Shown here in pieces: positions 25,018 to 32,080 of a stretch of DNA of 64,000 nucleotides. The DNA lies in the NCBI RefSeq assembly GCF_029543125.1, contig NZ_JARQWW010000001.1, positions 868,001 through 932,000 of the forward strand. Direction: 5' to 3'. This DNA is from Caulobacter segnis. Its GTDB lineage: Bacteria > Pseudomonadota > Alphaproteobacteria > Caulobacterales > Caulobacteraceae. Position 1 is the stretch's first letter; each line of letters opens with the position of its first letter. A program made the position numbers and the translations under genes. The notes beneath the pieces are model-generated. The model worked only from the letters and a program-made list of their open reading frames with translations. It did no database searches and was not told where the DNA came from.

Positions 25018-26349
25018 TTACTGACCGATGCGTAGCTGCTGGATCGGGCCGAGCTTCTGGGTGAAGGCGCCGTCCTTGTAGCGCACGGACACCACCCGCC
25101 AGTACCAGGTCCCGGCCGCCAGATTGGTGACGGTCGCCCGGGGTTCAGTAAGGCCCGGCTGGTCCGCCGTCAGGGTCTTCATCTGCGGATCGGCGGAAAG
25201 CTGGAAGCGGTAGGTCCGCACACCTTCCCCCGTGGCGTTCCAGCGGAAGAGGAAGCGCCGCATCTTGCGGTCACCCTCCGGCTGCGGCGGCGCGCCCGGC
25301 TCAAGCACGTTCAAGGTGCGGTCGAAGCTGTAGACGCTGGGCAGGCCTTCCAGCCCATTGCGGTCAAGCGCCGTCAGCCGGACGAAGTAGGTGCCGTCGC
25401 GCACCGACGGGAACGCCGCCTGACCGTCCTGGCTGTCGCCCTCAGCGAACAGGTCGACGAAGCCGGCGTCATTGGCCAACTGGAAGCGATAGCTGACCGC
25501 GCCCTCCAGGGGCTTGGCGGCGAAGCGAAGCTGCGGCTCCTCCTGCACGGCGCCGCCGGGGCCGAGGTCAGGAGCAGACAGCAGGGCGGACGGCTCGGCC
25601 ACGCCCCGGGCGCCGGCCGTGACGCCGAACGCCGCCTTGACCGCCGTCTCCGGCGCAGCGGCGGCGACAGCGCCGACGCCCACCAGACCCTCGATCACTT
25701 CGGTGGCCGAACGGTCGCCGGCCTCGGCGTGAACCACGCGGAACTCAGTGCCGCGGACGGCGGTCACCGACAGCGGCGTGCGGACGCGAAACTGCGAGCC
25801 GGCGTTCTCCGCCGGGGTGGCGCTGACGCCGCTGCGGCCGCTCTCCAATTCGAACAGGCGCTGCAGGCTGCCATCCAGCAAAAGGCGCCGCATCTGCACG
25901 ATCCGCATGCGCGAATTGGACGGCAGGGTCACGCGCGAGCCGTCCGCCAACTGGAAAGTGGCGAAGGAGTTGGCGCCGGTGATCAGGCGATGGCCTTCAA
26001 AAATCCGGGCGTCGCGCACGGCGGGAGCCGAACCCCGGGCGTCCTGCAGGGTCACCGCCCCGCTGACCGCCACCAGCCGCGCCTCGATCGGTTCGAACCG
26101 CAGAAGCTGAGGCTCGATCTTCAGGGTCGATCCGACCCGCAAGGCCCGCACATTGCGCACGCCGCTGGCCGTGCGCACGCGCTTGTAGTCGCTGAGCTTG
26201 ATCAGATAGCGCTGGGCCAGGGTGTAGAGGTTGTCCCCCTGCCGAACGACATAGGCGATCGGCGTCTCGGCGGCCTGCGGGACGGGCGCGGCGAAGGCCG
26301 GCGTGGCGAGCATGGCGAACGCGGCCAAGGCGAGAGCTGGGGCTTTCAT
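25018..26349 (-). CDS. periplasmic LysM-FecR domain protein
   Basis: A 443-residue exported protein. The signal peptide runs to about 21 (ATPAFAAP). A LysM peptidoglycan-binding motif lies at about 31-78 (YVVRQGDNLYTLAQRYLI), a FecR domain at about 95-215 (ARIFEGHRLITGANSFATFQLADGS region, then VTAVRGTEFRV), and two fibronectin-like repeats at about 260-440 each ending in a YRFQL-type strand. It sits 3 bases from the CHASE2 kinase gene and overlaps the regulator gene by 4 bases. I infer that it is a wall-bound accessory that presents a signal to the CHASE2 sensor. Confidence 0.9.
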   Translation of the reverse strand: MKAPALALAAFAMLATPAFAAPVPQAAETPIAYVVRQGDNLYTLAQRYLIKLSDYKRVRTASGVRNVRALRVGSTLKIEPQLLRFEPIEARLVAVSGAVTLQDARGSAPAVRDARIFEGHRLITGANSFATFQLADGSRVTLPSNSRMRIVQMRRLLLDGSLQRLFELESGRSGVSATPAENAGSQFRVRTPLSVTAVRGTEFRVVHAEAGDRSATEVIEGLVGVGAVAAAAPETAVKAAFGVTAGARGVAEPSALLSAPDLGPGGAVQEEPQLRFAAKPLEGAVSYRFQLANDAGFVDLFAEGDSQDGQAAFPSVRDGTYFVRLTALDRNGLEGLPSVYSFDRTLNVLEPGAPPQPEGDRKMRRFLFRWNATGEGVRTYRFQLSADPQMKTLTADQPGLTEPRATVTNLAAGTWYWRVVSVRYKDGAFTQKLGPIQQLRIGQ

Positions 26350-27065
26350 TGATCCTGAAGGCTCATGGAGGCGGCCGTCATTTCGCAGGGCTCCAGGCGG
26401 TAGCCGAAGCCATAGACGGTCACGAGGCGGAACCCGTTGTCCGGCCGCAGCGACAGCTTGCTGCGCAGCCGCGAGACGTGGGCGTCGAGGGTGCGGCTCT
26501 CCAGATCGGGACGCTGCCCCCAGATTTTCTCGAGCAGATACTCCCGGGACAGCGCGCGTCCGGCGTTGGCGAAGAGCTGCCGGGCGAGCTGGAATTCCTT
26601 GGCGGTCATCACCACCGCCTCGCCCGCCAGGTGGACGGTGTCGCTGGCGGGGTCGAGCCGGTAGGCGCCGAACTGCTCCGGCGCGTCGGCGGAGAGGGTG
26701 CGGTTCAGGCGGCGGACCAGAGCGTTGACCCGCGCCACCAGGACCGCCGGATCTGCCGGCTTGACGATGTAGTCATCGGCTCCGGCGTTCAGGCCGGCGA
26801 CCACGTCGCTCTCCTGCGACCGGCTGGTGACCAGCAGGACCGGCGGCGGGGCGGCCGGCAGGGCGTTCATGGCGGCGATCACCTGCAGCCCGTCCATGCC
26901 CGGCATGTTCCAGTCGACCATCACCAGGTCGAAGGTCTGGCGGCGGAAGGCGGTGAGAAATTCCTGAGGCCGGGTGAAGCACGCGCAATCCCAGCCCGCC
27001 GCCTCAAGGAGGCCTCGGGTCAGCGCATTGTGCGTCTCGTCGTCGTCGAGCAGCGCGACCTGCAT
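26346..27065 (-). CDS. OmpR-family response regulator
   Basis: A 239-residue regulator. The receiver domain is at 1-120 with acidic pocket LLDDDE, phospho-acceptor Asp in MVDWNMPGMDG near 51, and the switch Lys in DDYIVKPAD. A winged-helix Trans_reg_C DNA-binding domain follows at about 135-230 (RTLDAHVSRLRSKL, VYGFGYRLE). The start at 27065 has GGGAGG just upstream and yields the conserved receiver N-terminus. It is first in the operon with the FecR protein and CHASE2 kinase. Direct repeats of TGTAAA in the divergent intergenic region are candidate binding sites. Confidence 0.93.
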   Translation of the reverse strand: MQVALLDDDETHNALTRGLLEAAGWDCACFTRPQEFLTAFRRQTFDLVMVDWNMPGMDGLQVIAAMNALPAAPPPVLLVTSRSQESDVVAGLNAGADDYIVKPADPAVLVARVNALVRRLNRTLSADAPEQFGAYRLDPASDTVHLAGEAVVMTAKEFQLARQLFANAGRALSREYLLEKIWGQRPDLESRTLDAHVSRLRSKLSLRPDNGFRLVTVYGFGYRLEPCEMTAASMSLQDQ

Positions 27066-27230
27066 TCGCCTCCCCCGTCGCCCGCAACCGGCGATAGGTG
27101 CGAGCCTGCGCCTAGTCATAGTGAAGCTTGGTCTGACGCAACCTCAAAATGCACCGCCGGCATGGGCGAAGTGTCGCGTTCAGCACGTTCGGCCCCACCT
27201 CCCGCCGCTTGATGGCAATCAAAAATCCTC

Positions 27231-27260
27231 AATGAATTCAAATGTAAAGCATTGTAAAAT
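27231..27260 (+). promoter_or_regulatory. 10-bp-phased direct repeats, probable OmpR-type binding site
   Basis: TGAATT (27233), TGTAAA (27243) and TGTAAA (27253) occur exactly 10 bp apart in an AT-rich patch within GC-rich DNA. OmpR/PhoB-class regulators bind direct repeats at 10-11 bp phase. The last repeat overlaps the -35 position of a plausible rightward promoter with -10 GATATT at 27278-27283, pointing toward the small gene at 27339. Confidence 0.55.
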
Positions 27261-27338
27261 CTGAGCTTCGCCCTCGTGATATTCAAGCTCGACCATGGCA
27301 CGTCTCGCCCCACGCAATGCGGCGCGGGGAGGGCGAAC

Positions 27339-27611
27339 ATGGGAAACCTGGTGAAGATGCAGGCGGCGGGCTGCGGTCCGGACGTACGCGGCCTGTTCGC
27401 GAAGATCGATCAGACCAGCCTCGCCTATTATGAGTTCGAGACCGTGGCCGAGGGCGACGATCTCGCACGCACGGCGTCTTCGGACGTGACGTCCAGGACA
27501 AGCCTTTTGCGCGGCTGGCGCTCGCCTGAAGCCCAGCCTGCGGCCCACGCCTCGTTGCGTCTCGACGCCCTGTTCGCGAGGCTCTCCGCCAGCGCTCGCG
27601 GCGAGACCTGA
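27339..27611 (+). CDS. small hypothetical protein
   Basis: A 90-residue soluble-looking protein, MGNLVKMQAAGCGPDV..., with no signal or membrane segment. The ATG at 27339 has GGGGAGGG 5-6 bases upstream, better than the ATG at 27276. The C-terminal half is Arg/Ser/Ala-rich and likely flexible. It is the first of three short rightward genes (27339, 27614, 27854) spaced 2-3 bases apart, hence an operon, divergent from the OmpR-type regulator. No family is recognised. Confidence 0.6.
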   Translation: MGNLVKMQAAGCGPDVRGLFAKIDQTSLAYYEFETVAEGDDLARTASSDVTSRTSLLRGWRSPEAQPAAHASLRLDALFARLSASARGET

Positions 27612-27613
27612 TC

Positions 27614-27850
27614 GTGGCGCGCGGCCTTCCCACCTCCATCCGCGTGTGGCGTCTGATCCTGCGCGTCAACATGACGGTCGGCGCCCTGACGGCCATCGCC
27701 GCGATGGTCCTGATTACGGCGCTCCAACCGGACGGCCTGATCGCCCTGGTCGGCCTGGCCTTCGCCGCCGGCGGCGCCATTCACGCCTGGGTCAGCGCCA
27801 GCGCCCTGCACCGCCTGCACTGGCGCTGGGTCGTGAACTGCGAGGAATAG
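27614..27850 (+). CDS. small two-helix membrane protein
   Basis: A 78-residue protein starting at GTG 27614, two bases after the previous stop. It has two hydrophobic helices at about 17-37 and 42-60 (VGALTAIAAMVLITAL, LIALVGLAFAAGGAIHAWV) and a short C-terminal tail HRLHWRWVVNCEE. There is no strong ribosome-binding site, so translational coupling is likely. It is the second gene of the three-gene small-protein operon, with unknown function. Confidence 0.6.
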   Translation: MARGLPTSIRVWRLILRVNMTVGALTAIAAMVLITALQPDGLIALVGLAFAAGGAIHAWVSASALHRLHWRWVVNCEE

Positions 27851-27853
27851 TCG

Positions 27854-28066
27854 ATGATCCGCACCATCGCCCGCGCCGTCCGCCGCATATGGTCGAGACC
27901 GGATGACCCGCGGGCCGAAGACGACGTCGTTCCCCATTTCCCCGGGCGCCGGCGCGCCGATCGGCGGGACCGCCCGCGCGCCTGGTCCGTGCGGCGCACG
28001 GTGCTCTTCGTCCTGGTCATGTGCATCCCGATCTGGATGCTCATCGTCTGGCTGATGCTGCGCTAG
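27854..28066 (+). CDS. small single-helix basic membrane protein
   Basis: A 70-residue protein with a highly basic N-terminal half (many Arg, residues 1-45) and one C-terminal hydrophobic helix (TVLFVLVMCIPIWMLIVWLML). It begins three bases after the preceding stop with GAGGA upstream. The layout, a cytoplasmic basic domain plus a C-terminal anchor, suggests a membrane-tethered regulator or DNA/RNA-facing protein, but I recognise no family. Its end overlaps the convergent sugar-isomerase-like gene by 4 bases. Confidence 0.6.
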   Translation: MIRTIARAVRRIWSRPDDPRAEDDVVPHFPGRRRADRRDRPRAWSVRRTVLFVLVMCIPIWMLIVWLMLR

Positions 28067-28935
28067 GCGCCCGACAGGAAATCGCGGCTGATGCGCAGGG
28101 ACTCAAGCACCGGGCGTGCGAAGGGCGCCTCCTGCTCGACAAAGGCCGCCCGCACCCCGGCCGCCTTGGCCGCCGGGATCACGGCGCTCCAGTCGATCGT
28201 CCCGCGGCCGAGCTCGACCGTAGTGAGGGATCGCCCGGGATCCTGCTTCACGGCCAGGTCCTTGAGGTGCAGCAACGCGATGCGCGCCCCATGCTTTTGC
28301 AGCAAAGTCACGGGATCGAGGCCGCCCGCGGCGGCCCAGGCCACGTCCAATTGCATGCAGACCAGATCCGGCTGGGTGCGCTCCAGCAGCAGGTCGTAGG
28401 CGCGCACGCCTTCGTAGAGGCCCGCCTCTGCAAGATGGTTGTGATAGCCGAGCCGAAGCCCCGCCTTGGCCGCCCGCGCGCCGAAGCGGTTCAGCAGGTC
28501 GGCGTTGTGCTTCCAATCGTCCAGGGTCATGGCCCGCGCCAGGGCCGTGTTCCAATCGATCCCCTTCTGAAGCGGCCGGACCGGCGCGGGCGATGAACAG
28601 ACCAGGTATCGGGCGCCGAGGTCCCGGGCTACGCAGATCGCCCGGTCGGGATCGTCGCGCAAATCCGGCATGGAGACATGGGCGCTGTCGCAGGACAGGC
28701 CCGCCGCCTCCAAAGCCTTGCGGAAGGTGTCCGGCGTGCGGCCATGCAAGCCTGCGGCCTCCACCCGCCGATAGCCGATCTCGGCGATGGACCGCAGGGT
28801 CGCCTCAAAATCGGCGGCAAGCTGCGCATGCGCCGTCCAGAGCTGCACGCCCAGCGGCCAGGGCGAGCGCGTCGCCAGGGCGGGGGTCGCCACTGCCGCC
28901 ATGCCGGCCGCCAGCAGCGATCGCCGCGACAGCAT
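28063..28935 (-). CDS. exported sugar phosphate isomerase/epimerase-like TIM-barrel protein
   Basis: A 290-residue protein of the xylose-isomerase-like TIM-barrel (AP_endonuc_2) superfamily. A twin-arginine-like leader (MLSRRSLLAAGMAAVATPALA) precedes the barrel. Characteristic pieces are GVQLWTAHAQL at the barrel start, GYHNHLAEAG near 163, CMQLDVAWAAAGG and LHLKDLAV, which contribute metal ligands Glu/Asp/His. The start ATG shares its last-base overlap with the halogenase stop (TGATG), so the genes are coupled. It may act on a periplasmic sugar or cyclitol delivered by the TonB receptor, which is an inference from context. Confidence 0.86.
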   Translation of the reverse strand: MLSRRSLLAAGMAAVATPALATRSPWPLGVQLWTAHAQLAADFEATLRSIAEIGYRRVEAAGLHGRTPDTFRKALEAAGLSCDSAHVSMPDLRDDPDRAICVARDLGARYLVCSSPAPVRPLQKGIDWNTALARAMTLDDWKHNADLLNRFGARAAKAGLRLGYHNHLAEAGLYEGVRAYDLLLERTQPDLVCMQLDVAWAAAGGLDPVTLLQKHGARIALLHLKDLAVKQDPGRSLTTVELGRGTIDWSAVIPAAKAAGVRAAFVEQEAPFARPVLESLRISRDFLSGA

Positions 28936-30461
28936 CAGACCGTGACCGGAGTCAGGTCGAGCTTCGGCGCGGGACAGACCTTCGCCAGGAACTCGTCATG
29001 TGTCGGCAGGGTGGAGACGAACTGCGCCATGCGCGGCCCCGCCTGATCGAGGGTGTTCTCGATCACCGAATAGGGCAGGCGGTCCACCAAGGGATGATAT
29101 CGCTTGGGATGAACGCCCATGCCCTCCATCACCGAGCGCCAGGAGACTTCGCGGAAGAGTTCGTCCACCCCTTCGCGCAGGGTCGCCGCTTCACGGAAAA
29201 GGTCGATCTTGGCCTGCAGGCTGGGCGTGGGCGCCATGGCCTTGTATTCCGCCCAGAACGGCGTGTCGTCGCGCTCGGTCATGCAGTAGTGCAGCACGAT
29301 GAAGTCGCGGATCTCTTCGTATTCCGTCCGGATCCGGCGGTTGAACTCGTCGGCCAAAGCCGGCGCGCAGGTCCGGTCGGGGAAGTAGCGCAGCAGATAG
29401 TCCATCGCCCGATAAACCAGGTGGATCGCGGTGGACTCCAAAGGCTCGATAAAGCCCGAAGCCAGGCCGATCGATACGCAGTTCTTGTGCCAGATTTTCT
29501 CCCGGACGCCTGTGCGGAACGGGATGATGTTGGGCTTGATCAACGGCTCGCCGGTGATCCGGCTCATCAAGGTCGCCACCGCCTCGTCGTCGCTGATGTG
29601 GCGGCTCGAATAGACATAGCCGTTGCCCGCCCGATGCTGCAGGGGGATGCGCCAGCGCCAGCCGCAGTCCTCGGCGTGGGCGACGGTATAGGGATGGGTG
29701 TCTCCGACGTTGGTGGTCTGGATGGCCACCGCCCGGTCGCAGAGCAGCACGTCGGACCAGTCAACATAGCCGACGCCGAGCGCCTTCTCGATCAGCAGGG
29801 CGCGGAAGCCCGAGCAGTCGATGAACAGGTCGCCCTCGACCTCCCGGCCGTCCTTCAGCCGGACCTTCTCGATGAAGCCGTCACCGGGGCGGGTGACGAC
29901 CTCGGTGACCATGCCCTCGGTGCGCACGACGCCCTTGGCTTCGGCGAACCTGCGCAGATAGGCGGCCACGTGCTTGGCGTCCACGTGGAGAGCATAGCCG
30001 GCGCCGCCGATGGGCGTTCCTTCCGCCTTGAAGGGCAGCATGAACCGTCCCTGCTCGGCCATGACTGCGGCGGGGGCGAAGTCCAGAAGGCGGGAGGGAT
30101 GTCCCTTGGTCTTCGCCTTCAGCCAGCAGTCGTAGAAATCGTGGATGTCGAGTTGGCCGCCGATGGATCCGAAGGGATGGAAATAGGTCTCGCCCTTGCG
30201 GCGCCAGTCGCGAAACTGGATGCCGAGCTTGAAGCTTGCGTGGGTCGCCTTGATGAAATCCTGTTCGTCGATCTCAAGCTTGCGCAGCAGGTAGACGAAG
30301 GGCGGGATGGTCGACTCCCCCACGCCTATCGTGCCGATCTCATCGGACTCTATGAGCTCGACAGCCGCCTGCCCCTGAGCCTGATGGCCGAGCATGGCCG
30401 CCACCATCCAGCCGGCGGTGCCGCCGCCCACCACGACGATCTTGCGGATGGGATCGTTCAT
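28935..30461 (-). CDS. flavin-dependent halogenase (tryptophan halogenase family) 2
   Basis: A 508-residue FAD-dependent enzyme. The N-terminal FAD site is VVGGGTAGWMVA. The halogenase hallmark GWRWRIPL (WxWxIP) is at 267-274. The active-site Lys corresponds to Lys78 in HASFKLGI, and the conserved Glu to Glu342 in IEPLEST. These are the residues needed for HOCl or bromine-equivalent handling in PrnA-type enzymes. It overlaps the first halogenase gene by 4 bases. Caulobacterales carry many such genes next to TonB receptors; most are uncharacterised, and tryptophan is probably not the substrate. Confidence 0.92.
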   Translation of the reverse strand: MNDPIRKIVVVGGGTAGWMVAAMLGHQAQGQAAVELIESDEIGTIGVGESTIPPFVYLLRKLEIDEQDFIKATHASFKLGIQFRDWRRKGETYFHPFGSIGGQLDIHDFYDCWLKAKTKGHPSRLLDFAPAAVMAEQGRFMLPFKAEGTPIGGAGYALHVDAKHVAAYLRRFAEAKGVVRTEGMVTEVVTRPGDGFIEKVRLKDGREVEGDLFIDCSGFRALLIEKALGVGYVDWSDVLLCDRAVAIQTTNVGDTHPYTVAHAEDCGWRWRIPLQHRAGNGYVYSSRHISDDEAVATLMSRITGEPLIKPNIIPFRTGVREKIWHKNCVSIGLASGFIEPLESTAIHLVYRAMDYLLRYFPDRTCAPALADEFNRRIRTEYEEIRDFIVLHYCMTERDDTPFWAEYKAMAPTPSLQAKIDLFREAATLREGVDELFREVSWRSVMEGMGVHPKRYHPLVDRLPYSVIENTLDQAGPRMAQFVSTLPTHDEFLAKVCPAPKLDLTPVTV

Positions 30462-31993
30462 GCCGGCATCTCCTCTGCGGCCTCGGCCAGATAAGGACCG
30501 CAGTAGCGTTCCAGAAAGTCCTGATGGGTGGGGGCGTCCGCAACCGCCCGCGCCACGGAGCGGCGCATCTCCTCCAGGCTGCGGGCGAGGCCGTCGGCGT
30601 CGAGCATGTCCACCGCCGGATCATAGTCGTCGGGCATGATCCCGAAGCCGTCGTAGATCGCCAGCCAGCTGGGCGGCGAGAACATCTCCCACCGATAGCG
30701 GATGAAGTGCCCGCGACTGCGGAACATCTCGACCTTGTGCGCCAGGGTGTCGGGAATCTCGGCGTCCCGGCAATGCCGCCAGAACGGCGTGTCGGCGCGC
30801 TGAGCAGCCTTGTAGTGCAGGATGATGAAGTCGCGGACGCGCTCGAATTCGCGCCTGGACCAGTCGTTGAACTCGTCGATCAGGCGCGAGTCGAAACGAC
30901 GGTCGGGGAACAGTTGCTTGATCTTCTCGATGCCCGTTTCGATCAGGGCGATGCTGGTGCTTTCCAGCGGCTCCAGGAAGCCGGAAGCCAAGCCCAGGGC
31001 CACGCAGTTCTTGTTCCACGTCTTATTGCGACGGCCCGGCATGAAGCGGATGGGGCGCGGCTCGAACAGCAGTTTGTCGGGAATGGTCGAGATCAGCTCG
31101 GCCTTGGCGGCCTCGTCGTCGATGAACCGGCTGGAATAGACATAACCGTTGCCGAACCGGTGCCGCAGCGGAATGCGCCAGCGCCAGCCGCAAGAGAGCG
31201 CCAGGACGTCGGTATAGGACGGAGGCCCGGGCGTTCCGACGCTCTGCACCGCCAGGGCGCGGTCGCAGAACAGCCAGTGGCTCCAGTCCTCGTAGCCGGT
31301 GTTCAGCGTCTGCTCGATCAGCAGGCCGCGGAAGCCGGAGCAGTCGATGAACAGCTCGCCTTCGACCACTCGGCCGTCATTGAGCTCCACCGAGGTGATG
31401 AAACCGTCCTCGGCGCGCTGATTGACCTTGCCGATGGTTCCCTCGATGCGCCGCACGCCGTCCGTCTCTGCGGTCTTGCGCATCAGCTGGGCGAAGAGGC
31501 CGGCGTCGAAATGCAGGGCCCAGTCGAAGACCGACAGGCTGGAGGGCGGATTGGGCGACGGGGTGACGAACTTGCTGGCCGCCGCCAGGCTGGCGCCGAG
31601 GCTGTATTCGCCCAGCGGCCCGGCCTTCCCCGCCTGGCGCATCTTCAGCCAATAGTGATGGAAGCCGACGCCGCGCAGTTCCTGGCCATAGAGGCCGAAG
31701 GGGTGGACGAACGACGAGCCGGGCGCGTTCCAGTCGCGAAACCGGATGCCCAGCTTGCAGGTCCCCTGCGTCGCCTTCAGCACGTCCAGGTCGGTCAAGC
31801 CGAGCGCCTGATAGAAGCGCCGGATGGTGGGGATGGTCGCCTCGCCCACGCCGATCGTGCCGATCTCGGCGGACTCGATGAGGGTGATCTCCACCGGCAG
31901 CTTGTGGAAATGCCGCCGCAGGCTGGCGGCGGCCATCCATCCGGCGGTGCCCCCGCCGACGATGACGATGCTCTGGATGCGGTTGTCCGCCAC
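30458..31993 (-). CDS. flavin-dependent halogenase (tryptophan halogenase family) 1
   Basis: A 511-residue paralogue of the next gene, with FAD motif VIVGGGTAGWMAA, Lys80 in GTCKLGIRF, the GWRWRIPL motif in the middle, and the FLEPLEST Glu. It starts at GTG 31993 with GGGAGG about 8 bases before it. It is the first of three coupled genes (two halogenases, then the TIM-barrel protein). Only 27 bases separate the start from the T-run of a strong terminator that follows the TonB receptor gene, so its expression may depend on readthrough or processing. Confidence 0.92.
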   Translation of the reverse strand: MADNRIQSIVIVGGGTAGWMAAASLRRHFHKLPVEITLIESAEIGTIGVGEATIPTIRRFYQALGLTDLDVLKATQGTCKLGIRFRDWNAPGSSFVHPFGLYGQELRGVGFHHYWLKMRQAGKAGPLGEYSLGASLAAASKFVTPSPNPPSSLSVFDWALHFDAGLFAQLMRKTAETDGVRRIEGTIGKVNQRAEDGFITSVELNDGRVVEGELFIDCSGFRGLLIEQTLNTGYEDWSHWLFCDRALAVQSVGTPGPPSYTDVLALSCGWRWRIPLRHRFGNGYVYSSRFIDDEAAKAELISTIPDKLLFEPRPIRFMPGRRNKTWNKNCVALGLASGFLEPLESTSIALIETGIEKIKQLFPDRRFDSRLIDEFNDWSRREFERVRDFIILHYKAAQRADTPFWRHCRDAEIPDTLAHKVEMFRSRGHFIRYRWEMFSPPSWLAIYDGFGIMPDDYDPAVDMLDADGLARSLEEMRRSVARAVADAPTHQDFLERYCGPYLAEAAEEMPA

Positions 31994-32020
31994 GTCGGCC
32001 TCCCGGTCCGATCTTTCCCT

Positions 32021-32058
32021 GCATAAAAAAGGCCGCCGTGAGTTTTGTCACGGCGGCC
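32021..32058 (-). terminator. rho-independent terminator after the TonB receptor gene
   Basis: An 11-bp perfect stem (32031-32041 with 32048-32058) with a six-base loop, followed on the minus strand by a run of six T (32030-32025). It lies 23 bases past the receptor stop and immediately before the first halogenase gene. Confidence 0.9.
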
Positions 32059-32080
32059 CCTTCCGGTTTGAGGGTTCAGC

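Noticed and set aside
28935..31993. Secondary-metabolite biosynthetic cluster suggested by two tryptophan-halogenase homologues
   Set aside because: No NRPS, PKS or tailoring genes are nearby; the neighbours are a TonB receptor and a sugar-isomerase-like protein, the usual catabolic/uptake setting in this group.
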